Notes: generated by a model from the letters alone, not told the origin. Positions 44,341 through 53,356 are shown, counted from the stretch's first letter. The stretch: 64,000 nt of DNA from Rhodocyclaceae bacterium (GCA_020248265.1 JADCHX010000002.1:186001-250000); one strand, 5' to 3'. Translations and numbers: made by a program.

Positions 44341-44682
44341 TTACTCCGAAAATGTTGGTTTGACGTTGTCGACTGACGTTGTGGTCGGGAGCGGCGCCAT
44401 CTTCAGGCCCTCCACATGCAGCACCAGGCGTTCATCCTTCAACCCGGCACGGCACAGGAAACCGCGCACCGCCACCTGCTCATCGCTGCCGGCGGCCGGG
44501 ACACGTGCTGCAATGTCTCCGACGGCCACCGCATTCACCCTGCAAGCCACTTCGCGTTCGCTGCCGGCCTCGACCTGGATCGACTGATGCTCGATGCAGA
44601 AGCGCACGATCGGCAGTCCCCCGGGGGTATGGCGCAACGTGTCGCGTTCGACGATGCGCCCCGAGATGACGGTCCGGTTCAG
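44341..44682 (-). CDS. priB: Primosomal replication protein N, probable CTG start
   Basis: PriB is a single-stranded-DNA-binding OB-fold protein for replication restart; the 113-residue product shows [33 protein letters not shown] and [10 protein letters not shown]. The family start (MNR) aligns with a CTG at 44680-44682, preceded by GGAGG at 6 bases, a near-ideal ribosome site. No ATG or GTG is available in frame between the rpsF stop and the conserved region. CTG is thus the likely start, with an ATT further upstream as a weaker option. The C-terminal tail is about 15 residues longer than usual. Confidence 0.88.
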   Translation of the reverse strand: MNRTVISGRIVERDTLRHTPGGLPIVRFCIEHQSIQVEAGSEREVACRVNAVAVGDIAARVPAAGSDEQVAVRGFLCRAGLKDERLVLHVEGLKMAPLPTTTSVDNVKPTFSE

Positions 44683-44740
44683 TGTCGGCCTCCGCTCCGG
44701 TCCTCGATCAATGGTTGATGGAAGCGTTCGCGCGCTGCAC

Positions 44741-45190
44741 TCAGGCAGCCGGCGCAGGCGAAGCCTCGGCCGGCGCAGCCGCCGGTGCCGGGGCGCTGTC
44801 GCGCGGGCCCTCGCGGCGCGGCCGATCCCCACGATCACCGCGGTCGCGATCCCGGCCTTCCGCAGACGGCTTCGGCTCGCGCATCATCGGCGAGGGCGCG
44901 GTCACCGCTTCGGTCATCTTGACCGTAAGGTGGCGCAGCACCGCATCGTTGAACTTGAACGCGTGCTCCAGTTCGTCGAGCGTGGCCTGGTCGCACTCGA
45001 TGTTCATCAGCAGGTAGTGCGCCTTGTGCATCTTCTGGATCGGGAACGTCAGCTGGCGCCGGCCCCAGTCTTCCTTACGATGGATGAGGCCACCCTTGCT
45101 GGTGATAAGGGTGCTGTAACGCTCGACCATGCCCGGAACCTGCTCGCTCTGGTCCGGGTGGACGATGAATACGACTTCGTAATGTCGCAT
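44741..45190 (-). CDS. rpsF: 30S ribosomal protein S6
   Basis: S6 of 149 residues opens [20 protein letters not shown] and has [20 protein letters not shown]. The C-terminal tail (about 100-149) is long and low in complexity, with Arg/Asp repeats then Ala/Pro repeats, beyond the usual core. AAGGAG precedes the ATG. It is the first gene of the rpsF-priB-rpsR-rplI operon. Confidence 0.97.
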   Translation of the reverse strand: MRHYEVVFIVHPDQSEQVPGMVERYSTLITSKGGLIHRKEDWGRRQLTFPIQKMHKAHYLLMNIECDQATLDELEHAFKFNDAVLRHLTVKMTEAVTAPSPMMREPKPSAEGRDRDRGDRGDRPRREGPRDSAPAPAAAPAEASPAPAA

Positions 45191-45309
45191 TGATTCTCCT
45201 TGTGGGCTGTAGGGCCTCCCGGAATGCGACGCCGGTGAGGCAAGGATATCTTCGGATGTGCGTACCGCTCTGCCCGATCGGAAAACTTCAGAATTCAGGC
45301 AAGCCTTTG

Positions 45310-45338
45310 ATTATGGCCGTTTCCGGCCGGATAGGCAA
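45310..45338 (-). promoter_or_regulatory. Putative sigma-70 promoter of the rpsF operon
   Basis: On the minus strand TTGCCT (45333-45338) and CATAAT (45310-45315) are 17 bases apart. The start point would give a leader of about 110 bases before rpsF, long enough for the S6:S18 autoregulatory structure described for this operon, which I could not confirm by eye. Confidence 0.5.
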
Positions 45339-45383
45339 CCGGGCATCGGGCCGGGCGGGTAGGGATCAGGGGTAGGCGTCACA

Positions 45384-45460
45384 GGGGTAGGGGTCAAGTC
45401 TTGAGTTTTGCATTGCACGACCGGCAAGTCGAGGGCATGCAAGAATCAAGACCTGACCCC
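45384..45460. repeat. Second REPIN-like element overlapping the rlmB 3' end
   Basis: An imperfect copy of the same repeat (about 45384-45412, core GTCAAGTCTTGAGTTTTGCA) faces an inverted copy (45438-45460, TGCAAGAATCAAGACCTGAC) across a 25-base spacer. The inverted copy runs into rlmB: on the minus strand its GGG GTC AGG TCT TGA encodes the last residues GVRS and the stop. Confidence 0.85.
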
Positions 45461-46207
45461 AGCCGCCGCCCGCTGCCGCCGGCTCTCGAACAGGCAGATA
45501 CCTGCAGCCACCGATACGTTCACGCTTTCCACCACGCCGAACATGGGGATGCGCATCAGTTCGTCGCAGCGTTCCCGGGTCAGCCGCCGCAGGCCCTCGC
45601 CTTCGGCGCCCATCACCCAGGCCAGCGGCCCGGTGAGCTTCGCGCCGAACAGGTCGCCCTTGCCCGCCTCGTCGGCGCCGATGCACCAGATACCGCGCGC
45701 CCTCAGCGCGTCGATCGCGCGCGCCAGGTTGGTCACGGTCACGTACTGAACCGTCTCGGCGGCACCGGAGGCGACCTTTTCCACCGTGGCGGTGATACCC
45801 ACAGCGCGGTCCTTCGGCGCGATCACCGCATCGACACCCATCGCATCGGCCACGCGCAGGATGGCACCGAGGTTGTGCGGGTCCTGTACGCCGTCGAGCA
45901 CGATCAGCAGCGGGTTCTGCGGCAGGTCCTCGACGAGGTCGTCGAAGTGCACGCTGCGCCGGCTGTCGCCATCGATACGCGCGACCACGCCCTGGTGGCG
46001 CGCCGAGCCGCCGGACAGCGCGTCGAGGCGCGCCGCATCGACCGCCATCGCGCGGACGGACTTCTCCGCCGCCAGCGCCAGCAGGTCGCGGGTGCGGCCG
46101 TCGGCGCGCTTCGCATCGACATAGAGCTCGCGGATCGACTGCGGTGCGGCGCGCAGCCGGGCGGTGACCGCATGCAGCCCGGACAGCGTCCGCAGCGGCG
46201 CGCTCAT
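45446..46207 (-). CDS. rlmB: 23S rRNA (guanosine-2'-O)-methyltransferase RlmB
   Basis: This SpoU-family methyltransferase of 253 residues modifies G2251. It has an N-terminal substrate-binding domain (about 1-80) and the knotted domain with VLDGVQDPHNLGAILRVADA, WVMGAEGEGLRRLTRE and IPMFGVVESVNVSVAAGI. The start overlaps the rnr stop (ATGA). The last few residues (GVRS) and the stop come from a REP-like repeat, so the native tail may have been altered. Confidence 0.95.
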   Translation of the reverse strand: MSAPLRTLSGLHAVTARLRAAPQSIRELYVDAKRADGRTRDLLALAAEKSVRAMAVDAARLDALSGGSARHQGVVARIDGDSRRSVHFDDLVEDLPQNPLLIVLDGVQDPHNLGAILRVADAMGVDAVIAPKDRAVGITATVEKVASGAAETVQYVTVTNLARAIDALRARGIWCIGADEAGKGDLFGAKLTGPLAWVMGAEGEGLRRLTRERCDELMRIPMFGVVESVNVSVAAGICLFESRRQRAAAGVRS

Positions 46208-48633
46208 CGCCGCTTCTTCCCACCCTTCGACGCGGCAGCGGGCGGCGGCGCGCCAGCGGCCCTGCCCTCCTTCGCGTCCTTGCCCGCACGAGCGCCGCTG
46301 GCGGCGAGCGGCCCCTTCAACTGCGTGCCGGGTGCGAGTACGAAGTCGATCTTGCTGGTGGACAGGTCGACCCGCACCACCTGGACGCCGATGCGGTCAC
46401 CGATCCGGTAGCGCTGGCCGGTGCGTTCGCCGAGCAACTGGTGGCGGATCGCATCGAAGTGGAAGTAGTCGGTACCCAGTTCGGAGATGTGCACCAGCCC
46501 GTCGACATGCAGGTCGTCGAGCGTCACGAAGGCGCCAAACGAAGTGACCCCACTGATCGTGCCGCTGAAGCTCTCGCCGACGCGGTCGAGCATGTAGAAG
46601 CACTTGAGCCAGGCCTCGACTTCGCGCGACGCATCGTCGGCCCGGCGCTCGACCTGGGAACAGTGCTGGCCGAGTTGTGTCCAGTCCATTCCGGTCGGCT
46701 TGTAGGTCTTCTTCTGCAGCACCGCCTTGATCGCGCGGTGCACCGACAGGTCGGGATAACGGCGGATCGGCGAGGTGAAATGCCCGTAGCCGTCGTAGGC
46801 AAGCCCGAAGTGTCCGATGTTGTCCGGGCTGTACACCGCCTGCGCCAGCGAGCGCAGCATCACCGTCTGCAGCAGCAGCCGGTCCGGCCGGTCGCGGATC
46901 TGCTCGAGCACCCGGGCATAGTCGCGCGCATGCGGCGACTCGCCGCCACCGATCGACAGGCCGAAGCCGCGCAGGAACTCGCGCAGCGACTCCAGACGGT
47001 CTTTCTTCGGGCCGGCATGGATGCGGTAGAGCATCGGATGGCTGTGGCTCGCGAGGAACTGCGAGGCGCAGACGTTGGCCGCCAGCATGCATTCCTCGAT
47101 CAACCGGTGCGCATCGTTGCGCTCGACGGGCACGATCCGGTGGATCTTGCCGTTGTCGTCGAACTCCATCTTCGTCTCTGACGATTCGAAATCGATCGCG
47201 CCGCGCTGCGCGCGTGCCTTCAGCAGCACCCGGAAGACGGCTTCCAGCGCCTTCAGGTGCGGCACCAGGTCACGATAATTCTTCGCGTGCGCCATCGGGC
47301 TGCCGTCGAGGATCTCGGCCACCTCGGTGTAGGTGAGTCGCGCCTTCGAGTTCATCACGGCGTTGTAGAACTGATAGGCGAGCAGGCTGCCGTCTGCACC
47401 CACGTCGACCTCGCACACCATGCACAGCCGATCGACGTTCGGGTTCAACGAACACAGGCCGTTGGACAGCGCCTCGGGCAGCATCGGGATCACCCGGCGC
47501 GGGAAGTAGACCGACGTGCCGCGCGCCAGTGCCTCGGTGTCGAGCGCATCGCCCGGCTTCACGTAGTGGCCGACGTCGGCGATCGCGACGAACAGCTTGT
47601 ACGCGGCATCGGGCACCGCCTTGCGACCGCTCAGGCCGCTGCCCGGCACGGCGGGCGCCTGCCCGTAGCCAGTCGCATCCTTCACCATGTCGCTGACCGT
47701 CTGCGCGATCGAACGGCGCGCGCGTTTGGCCGCCGGCTTGCCCGGATCGGGCCGCAGCACCGGCTCGCAGTACACCGCATCGTCGAAATCGCGCGCGGTC
47801 TCGCCGTCGATGGTCACCAGCGGCAGTTCGCGCAGGTCGACGCGGCCGCGCAGGTCGGTCTTGCGCGGCGCCTTCGGGAACTTGCCCGCGAGTGTCTCGA
47901 CCTCGGCGGTGAACACATGCGGCAGGTCGTGCTTGCGCAGCGCGATCTCGATCTCCATGCCCGGATCGGCATAGTTGCCGAGCACCTCGACGATGCGCCC
48001 GATCGGCTGGCTGTGGCGCGACGGCTGTTCGATGATCTCGGCCACCACCACCTGCCCGGCCCTGGCCGGGAAAGAGTCGTCCGGCGAGACCAGGATGTCC
48101 TGGCTCACCCGGCGGTCTTCCGCGACCACGAAGCGCACTCCGTGTTCGACCACCAGCCGCCCGACCACGCGCTGGTTGGCGCGCTCGAGCACCTCGACCA
48201 CCACCGCTTCACGCTTGCCGCGCCGCGGTGCCGCCACCTCGCGGCCGAGCACGCGGTCTCCGTGCAGCACCTTCTGCATTTCGGCGGGGCCGAGGAACAG
48301 GTCGCCGGTCGCATCGTCCGGCACCAGGAAACCGAAGCCATCCGGGTGGCCCTGCACACGGCCCCGGATCAGGTCCATCTTCGAGGGCAGCCCGAGCGCG
48401 CCGCGGCGATTGGCGATCACCTCGCCTTCGCGCTCCATGGCCGCCAGGCGGCGCGAGAATCCTTCGGCGGACTCCGGGGCGACCTCCAGGATTTCCGACA
48501 GCCGTTCCGGCTCCATCGGCACGCCCGCTTCGCGCAGGGCTTCGAGGATCTTGTCCCGCTCGGGAACGATGGTCGTGAAGACCGGTTTATTCGACGTCCG
48601 GAGTCCGGAGCGACGACGATATTGAGAGTTCAA
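46204..48633 (-). CDS. rnr: Ribonuclease R
   Basis: RNase R is a processive 3'-5' exoribonuclease. Domains in order are an N-terminal helix-turn-helix (VPERDKILEALREAGVPM), cold-shock domains, the RNB core (TIDGETARDFDDAVYCEP, with Asp ligands) and an S1 domain near the end (VGESFSGTISGVTSFGAFV), followed by a Lys/Arg tail. From TTG 48633 it is 809 residues. ATG 48675 is in frame but touches the divergent tRNA gene and lies upstream of its promoter, so TTG is preferred. It overlaps rlmB by 4 bases. Confidence 0.94.
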   Translation of the reverse strand: MNSQYRRRSGLRTSNKPVFTTIVPERDKILEALREAGVPMEPERLSEILEVAPESAEGFSRRLAAMEREGEVIANRRGALGLPSKMDLIRGRVQGHPDGFGFLVPDDATGDLFLGPAEMQKVLHGDRVLGREVAAPRRGKREAVVVEVLERANQRVVGRLVVEHGVRFVVAEDRRVSQDILVSPDDSFPARAGQVVVAEIIEQPSRHSQPIGRIVEVLGNYADPGMEIEIALRKHDLPHVFTAEVETLAGKFPKAPRKTDLRGRVDLRELPLVTIDGETARDFDDAVYCEPVLRPDPGKPAAKRARRSIAQTVSDMVKDATGYGQAPAVPGSGLSGRKAVPDAAYKLFVAIADVGHYVKPGDALDTEALARGTSVYFPRRVIPMLPEALSNGLCSLNPNVDRLCMVCEVDVGADGSLLAYQFYNAVMNSKARLTYTEVAEILDGSPMAHAKNYRDLVPHLKALEAVFRVLLKARAQRGAIDFESSETKMEFDDNGKIHRIVPVERNDAHRLIEECMLAANVCASQFLASHSHPMLYRIHAGPKKDRLESLREFLRGFGLSIGGGESPHARDYARVLEQIRDRPDRLLLQTVMLRSLAQAVYSPDNIGHFGLAYDGYGHFTSPIRRYPDLSVHRAIKAVLQKKTYKPTGMDWTQLGQHCSQVERRADDASREVEAWLKCFYMLDRVGESFSGTISGVTSFGAFVTLDDLHVDGLVHISELGTDYFHFDAIRHQLLGERTGQRYRIGDRIGVQVVRVDLSTSKIDFVLAPGTQLKGPLAASGARAGKDAKEGRAAGAPPPAAASKGGKKRR

Positions 48634-48662
48634 TTGACAAAGCCTGCGTGGTTGAATACATT
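48634..48662 (+). promoter_or_regulatory. Sigma-70 promoter of tRNA-Leu
   Basis: A perfect TTGACA (48634-48639) is followed after 17 bases by TACATT (48657-48662), 13 bases before the mature tRNA start. The -35 directly abuts the proposed rnr start codon on the other strand. Confidence 0.75.
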
Positions 48663-48675
48663 CCTCGGCCGACAT

Positions 48676-48762
48676 GCCGAGATGGCGGAATTGGTAGACG
48701 CACCAGGTTCAGGTCCTGGCGGTGGCAACACTGTGGAGGTTCGAGTCCTCTTCTCGGCACCA
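48676..48762 (+). tRNA. tRNA-Leu (anticodon CAG)
   Basis: The gene has 87 bases and a long class II variable arm. Acceptor GCCGAGA pairs with TCTCGGC, the D region holds GGTAGACGC, the anticodon stem CCAGG/CCTGG closes a loop with CAG, and the T-loop is GTTCGAGTC. The discriminator A and CCA are encoded (ending at 48762). It reads CUG, a major codon in this GC-rich genome. Confidence 0.97.
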
Positions 48763-48768
48763 TCGTTT

Positions 48769-48823
48769 CCCGGAGTGAGATCTCTCCGGGATCCGTAGGC
48801 AGGTCCAGCCAGGGTTTCCCTGG
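48769..48823 (+). terminator. Two short hairpins after tRNA-Leu
   Basis: CCCGGAG (48769-48775) pairs with CTCCGGG (48784-48790) over an 8-base loop. Then CCAGGG and CCCTGG close a TTT loop at 48809-48823. Neither has a T-run, so termination is only suggested by position. The rest of the stretch to 48957 shows nothing I recognise. Confidence 0.4.
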
Positions 48824-48957
48824 TGGACGGTGGCACCGGCGGCTCGGGCGTGAACCCGCCCGGCATCGATTCGACGAAGATCCAGCGCGCAGGGTAACAC
48901 CTGCAGGCCGGTTGTCGGCTGCGCCGGCATGCATGTCCCGGCGCAGCGTTGGCTCGA

Positions 48958-50700
48958 TCACCGGGCAGGAATCACCGGCAGCAGCAGGAAAGGCGCGTCG
49001 TCGGCCGGAAAATGCAGCGTATTGGCGCCGCCGAACACATCCATTGGCCGGTCGACCGGATCGTCATGGGTGAACGGGCCAACGCCTTTCATCGGGTATG
49101 CGGCGTTCGCGACGCCGAAATCGGTGCCGTCGAACGCATAGTCATGCCCGCGCACGGTCAACCCGAACCGGTAGCCCACCGGCACGACGATGCAGGTCGG
49201 CCAGATCTCGACATCCAGCGGCACCGGCACCCCGGGCTGCAGTGGCCAGGCCTCGTCGTGCGGATGCCATGGGCGCGACGGCGTACTCAGCGCCGGGTCG
49301 ACCTTGCGCTGCGACGCGCGCAGCCAGCCGAGGCCGACCGGCGTGCGCGGATCGTTCGATCCGATGAAGGTGACCTCGCGACCGGACGGGTCGAACACCC
49401 GCAGCACCAGGAACACGTCGGCATCGCGGGTCGTCGACGACAGCCACAGGCGAGCGGCGACCTGACCGGTGATCTCGAGCGGCTCGGTCATCGCCGGAGA
49501 AAGGAAGGTGAGACCGTCGCCCATCGCCTCGTAGTCGAGCCTGCCGCCCCGCGCCGGCACGTCGGTAGACAAACCCATGCCTTGCGGATCGAGGTAGTAC
49601 CGTGTGTACTGCGTGCGTGCGAGCGGCCATTCGTCCTCGCCGCGCAGCACGAACCGCTCGCCCGGGTGGCGCACGTTGAGCGAGACCTTCGGCTGCTGTG
49701 CCCACCCGGTGTCCTCGTCTTTCAGGAAGTGGCCGAAGAAGCGCTTCTGCAGCGCGATGCCGTAGTTGCTGTAGAAGTGCGTGAAGTGGGTGTCACCGTG
49801 CACCTCCAGCCACCTCTGCGACGAAGCGGCGCGCTGGAAGCCTTCGAAGTTGCCGCGGGTATGCAGCCCCATGCCGCCCCAGTTGGCGCAGGAGAGCATG
49901 GGCGTCTCCATCTTCTCGAAATCCGGCATGCGGGCGCGGTAGTAGTCGTCGACGAGCGTCCGGTTGCGTGCCTCGCCGCCGAGATCGACGCGATTGGCGG
50001 CCAGTTCGGCCTCGGACAGCGTGACCGGGCCGGCGACCGGATCGCCGGTCACCGCACTCTTCGCGCCGCGCTCGCCGACGCCGTACTGCACCGAGGTGAC
50101 CTGCCGCCGGTACCACGAATCGAGGAAATCGCACAGGATGCCGCCGTGGCGGCAAAGTTCGCGGTAGTAGTCGGACGAGCCTTCCCAAAGGCACAGCGCA
50201 GCCAGGTGCTTCGGGCGCAGGCCGGCGACCTGCCACTGGTTCATCGCGTAGTACGAGATGCCGTTCACGCCGACCTTGCCGTTGCTCCAGCCCTGGGCGC
50301 CCGCCCACTCGATGCAGGCGGCAAGGTCGACCGCCTCGCGTGCCGACCAGCAGTCGATCACCCCCGGCGAGCAGCCGGCGCCACGCGAGTCGACCCGCAC
50401 GCAGGCATAGCCGTCCGGCACCCACTTCTCGGGGTCGACCAGCTCCCAGGTCTGGTACTTGTTGCTGGAACCTTCGAGCACTTCCGGCGCCGACTTGACC
50501 AGCCGTGCCCAGTTGGCGGGGTAGCCTTCCTTGAATTCGAGTCCTTTCGCATAAGGGCCACTGCTCAGGATCACCGGATGATGCCCACCTCCGAGCGGGC
50601 GGAACACGTCGGCGCGCAGCACCACGCCGTCGTCCATGGTGATCGGTACGTTCCACTCCACCTGCATGCCGTCGCGCACTTCAACCTTCATCAGATCCAT
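48958..50700 (-). CDS. CocE/NonD-family hydrolase (X-Pro dipeptidyl-peptidase S15 type)
   Basis: The product has 580 residues. An alpha/beta-hydrolase domain has LRADVFRPLGGGHHPVILSS near the start, VRVDSRGAGCSPG, and the nucleophile motif VGVNGISYYAMNQW (Ser about 148). A C-terminal jelly-roll domain (about 380-580) has LEITGQVAARLWLSSTTRDAD and FGLTVRGHDYA. Family members cleave esters or amides. No signal peptide is seen. It is followed upstream on the same strand by an amidohydrolase and a Bug receptor, which suggests uptake and hydrolysis of an organic ester or amide; the substrate is unknown. Confidence 0.9.
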   Translation of the reverse strand: MDLMKVEVRDGMQVEWNVPITMDDGVVLRADVFRPLGGGHHPVILSSGPYAKGLEFKEGYPANWARLVKSAPEVLEGSSNKYQTWELVDPEKWVPDGYACVRVDSRGAGCSPGVIDCWSAREAVDLAACIEWAGAQGWSNGKVGVNGISYYAMNQWQVAGLRPKHLAALCLWEGSSDYYRELCRHGGILCDFLDSWYRRQVTSVQYGVGERGAKSAVTGDPVAGPVTLSEAELAANRVDLGGEARNRTLVDDYYRARMPDFEKMETPMLSCANWGGMGLHTRGNFEGFQRAASSQRWLEVHGDTHFTHFYSNYGIALQKRFFGHFLKDEDTGWAQQPKVSLNVRHPGERFVLRGEDEWPLARTQYTRYYLDPQGMGLSTDVPARGGRLDYEAMGDGLTFLSPAMTEPLEITGQVAARLWLSSTTRDADVFLVLRVFDPSGREVTFIGSNDPRTPVGLGWLRASQRKVDPALSTPSRPWHPHDEAWPLQPGVPVPLDVEIWPTCIVVPVGYRFGLTVRGHDYAFDGTDFGVANAAYPMKGVGPFTHDDPVDRPMDVFGGANTLHFPADDAPFLLLPVIPAR

Positions 50701-50735
50701 TGCTTGCCGTCCCCCGGAGTCCGTCCACTTTCCAC

Positions 50736-51722
50736 TCAGATGCCGAACACCCGCTGCGCATTGGCGCCGCGGATCTTGTCGCGGAGCATCCCGGGCAGCG
50801 CATCGATGCGTGCCAGGATCCCCACCATGTCGCTGATGTTATGCGGATAGTCGCTGCCGAACAGCACATGATCCTCCCCGAACACCTCGACGGTGTCGCG
50901 CAGCGCCTCGTGCGAATAGAGCACCGAGTCGGCATAGATGCGCTTCAGGTAGGTACTCGGCCGCTCGGCGATGCGGGTGCGCGCCGACGCGATCACCTCG
51001 TGGCAGCGATCGAGCCGCGGCGCGAGGAAGGGCAGCGTACCGCCACCGTGCGCAACGATCAGCTTCAGGTTGGGGAGTCGATCGAAGAAGCCGTCGAAGA
51101 TCATCCGGGTGACGGCCAGCGTCGAGTCGAAGGTGAAGCCGACCGATGCCGACAACTGGTACATCGCCATGTCCATCTCGGCACAGCCACAGGGCACGGT
51201 CGGGTGCAGGAACACCGGGAGCCCACGCCGGTCGATCTCGGCCCAGACCGGCGCGAACCGCTCTGCGGTCAGGGACTCGCCGCCGATGTTTCCGAGCACC
51301 ATCACGCCGCAAGCACCGGCATCGATCGAGCGCGCAAGTTCCTCGATCGCGCGTTCCGGGTACTGGAACGGCAACGACGCGATCCAGCGCAGCCGCGACG
51401 GATGCTCGGACTGCGCCTGCGCGAAGCTGTCGTTGATCGCGCGTGCGGCGCGCGAACTGGCCGCCTCGTCGCCCCAGTAAACGTTCGGGCCGGTCAGCGA
51501 CAGCACCGCCATGCCGACGCCGGCCTCGTCCATCGCCTGGATCCGCTGCCCGTAGTCGAACATGCACTCTTCCGGCGTCATGAACGCGATGCCGTCGTAG
51601 TGGATCACCTCTTTGCCGCCAGTGACCTGGCGGATCGTGAAGCGCGAGCCACTGTGCGCGCGGAACAGGGTCATCCATTCCTCGCACAGCATGTGGGAGT
51701 GGACGTCGATTGCCTGCTGCAT
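50736..51722 (-). CDS. Amidohydrolase-family protein (ACMSD-like metal-dependent decarboxylase/hydrolase)
   Basis: The product has 328 residues and opens MQQAIDVHSHMLCEEW, where HSH is the metal site. It continues with ALPVFLHP-like GLPVFLHPTVPCG, IVAHGGGTLPFLAPRL and FGSDYPHNISD, the ordered motifs of ACMSD/gamma-resorcylate decarboxylase-type amidohydrolases. GGAGG precedes ATG 51722. It lies between the CocE-type gene (35 bases) and the Bug gene (60 bases). It could be a decarboxylase or a hydrolase of a cyclic substrate. Confidence 0.88.
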   Translation of the reverse strand: MQQAIDVHSHMLCEEWMTLFRAHSGSRFTIRQVTGGKEVIHYDGIAFMTPEECMFDYGQRIQAMDEAGVGMAVLSLTGPNVYWGDEAASSRAARAINDSFAQAQSEHPSRLRWIASLPFQYPERAIEELARSIDAGACGVMVLGNIGGESLTAERFAPVWAEIDRRGLPVFLHPTVPCGCAEMDMAMYQLSASVGFTFDSTLAVTRMIFDGFFDRLPNLKLIVAHGGGTLPFLAPRLDRCHEVIASARTRIAERPSTYLKRIYADSVLYSHEALRDTVEVFGEDHVLFGSDYPHNISDMVGILARIDALPGMLRDKIRGANAQRVFGI

Positions 51723-51782
51723 GCTGCCTCCGGTACGAATGCGGCTGCAGCCCTGCGGAAGACCGCGCTGCACTGCCGTCGG

Positions 51783-52823
51783 TTATTCGGGCTTCACGCC
51801 TGCGTCGCGGATCACCTTGCCGAAGCGCACGATCTCGCTGCGGATGTAGTCGCCGAACTCGCGCGGACCGACGGCGAGGATCTCGGCACCCTCGGCGGTG
51901 ATCTTCGACTGCACGTCGGCGAGCTTCAGCGCCCGCACCACCTCGGCATTGAGCCGGGCGACCATGTCAGGCGGCGTCTTCGCCGGTGCGACCACGCCCT
52001 GCCACGAATAGAACACCACGCCGGGGAATCCCGACTCGACCATCGTCGGAACCTCGGGCGCGACCGCCAACCGCTTCTCCCCGGTATGCGCGATCGCACG
52101 CAGGCGCCCGGCGCGCACGAAGTTCAGGCTGGTGTTGTCGAACAGCATCGCGATCTGCCCGCCCATCAGGTCGGGTACCGCCGGACCGCTGCCCTTGTAG
52201 GGCACGTCGATCAGCGAGATGCCGGCAGCGCTCTTGAAGAGTTCGGACGCCATGTACGACGGACTGCCCAGTCCCTGGGTGCCGTTGGCGATCTGCCCCG
52301 GCCGTGCCTTAGCGAGCGCGACCAGTTCCTTCGCGGTCTTCGCCGGCAGCGACGGATGCGTGACCAGCACCATCGCCACGCGCGCGATCAACGTGATCGG
52401 CGCAAAGTCGGCGACCGGGTCGTACGGAAGCTTCCGGTACAGGTGCGGGTTGATCGCCAGCGTCGTGCTCGTCGCGAGCAACATCGTGTGGCCGTCGGGC
52501 GCAGCGCGTGCCACGTACTCCGCACCGATCAGCGTGGCAGCGCCGGCGCGATTCTCGACCACCACCTGCTGGCCGAGCGTCTCGCTCATCCGGGCACCGA
52601 TCACGCGCGCAATCATGTCGGTGTTGCCGCCCGGGGCGTACGGCACGACCCAGCGCACCGGCTTCGACGGAAAAGCCTGCGCCCCGGCGTTGCCCGGCAT
52701 CGCGAGCGGCAGGCCGATCAGCAGCATCGCAGCCATCGCAACGGCGAGGGGGCTGGCAGGCGGGCGCGGACGCCGTCGCGGTGCAATCGGGCTGCGGCCG
52801 CTTGTGCCTGCAGGCGATTTCAT
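51783..52823 (-). CDS. Bug/TctC-family substrate-binding protein
   Basis: The 346-residue protein has a long basic N-region and a signal peptide ending near GNAGAQA. The mature start AFPSKPVRWVVPYAPGGNTD, then VENRAGAATLIGAEYVARA and IDVPYKGSGPAVPDLMGG, are Bug hallmarks. GGGAG precedes ATG 52823; two upstream ATGs are in frame but lack a site. It is divergent from the molybdenum hydroxylase genes and is an orphan receptor. Confidence 0.93.
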   Translation of the reverse strand: MKSPAGTSGRSPIAPRRRPRPPASPLAVAMAAMLLIGLPLAMPGNAGAQAFPSKPVRWVVPYAPGGNTDMIARVIGARMSETLGQQVVVENRAGAATLIGAEYVARAAPDGHTMLLATSTTLAINPHLYRKLPYDPVADFAPITLIARVAMVLVTHPSLPAKTAKELVALAKARPGQIANGTQGLGSPSYMASELFKSAAGISLIDVPYKGSGPAVPDLMGGQIAMLFDNTSLNFVRAGRLRAIAHTGEKRLAVAPEVPTMVESGFPGVVFYSWQGVVAPAKTPPDMVARLNAEVVRALKLADVQSKITAEGAEILAVGPREFGDYIRSEIVRFGKVIRDAGVKPE

Positions 52824-52876
52824 TTCTACTCCCGACGTATGCATGACCAACTTCTTCCCGCCTTCACAGATACGCG

Positions 52877-53356
52877 ATGAGTCTACCCGAACCCACCCGC
52901 TTCACCGTCAACGGTTCCGATCACTCGGTCAGCACCGAACCCGATACCCCGCTTCTGTACGTGCTGCGCAACGATCTCGACCTGAAGGGCGCGAAGTTCG
53001 GCTGTGGACTGGGCCAATGCGGCGCCTGCACCGTACTGCTCGACGGCCATGCGGTCAACGCCTGCGATACGCCACTCTGGGCCGCGGCCGGCAAGACAGT
53101 CACCACCGTCGAGGGGCTGGCTTCGGGCGGCGCGATGTCCCGGCTGCAGCAGGCATTCCTCGACGAACAGGCGGTGCAGTGCGGCTACTGCATCTCCGGC
53201 ATGCTGATGTCGGCCACTGCCCTGCTCGAGCGCACGCCCGACCCCACGCTCGACCAGATCAAGGAGGCAATGGATCGCAACCTGTGCCGCTGCGGTACGC
53301 AGGCCCGAATCCTCCGCGCGATACAGCGTGCAGCCCGCACCGGAGCCCCGGCATGA
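52877..53356 (+). CDS. Molybdenum hydroxylase small subunit, two [2Fe-2S] clusters
   Basis: The product has 159 residues. The plant-type ferredoxin domain has KFGCGLGQCGACTVLLDG with a further Cys in VNACDTP (first cluster). The helical domain has VQCGYCISGMLMSATAL and NLCRCGTQARI (second cluster). It passes electrons from the molybdenum site. Sequence style resembles IorA/NicA-type subunits of N-heterocycle dehydrogenases. Its stop overlaps the large-subunit start by 4 bases. Confidence 0.94.
   Translation: MSLPEPTRFTVNGSDHSVSTEPDTPLLYVLRNDLDLKGAKFGCGLGQCGACTVLLDGHAVNACDTPLWAAAGKTVTTVEGLASGGAMSRLQQAFLDEQAVQCGYCISGMLMSATALLERTPDPTLDQIKEAMDRNLCRCGTQARILRAIQRAARTGAPA

Noticed and set aside
48634-48675. 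ATG 48675 as the rnr start
   Set aside because: It touches the tRNA gene and lies upstream of the tRNA promoter on the opposite strand; the added residues are not conserved-looking.
47257-48798. Long plus-strand frame opposite rnr
   Set aside because: Shadow of RNase R, and it runs across the tRNA-Leu gene.
52219-53352. N-terminal extension of the hydroxylase large subunit
   Set aside because: It would read through the Bug gene and the small subunit in other frames; the ATGA overlap at 53353 gives the family length.
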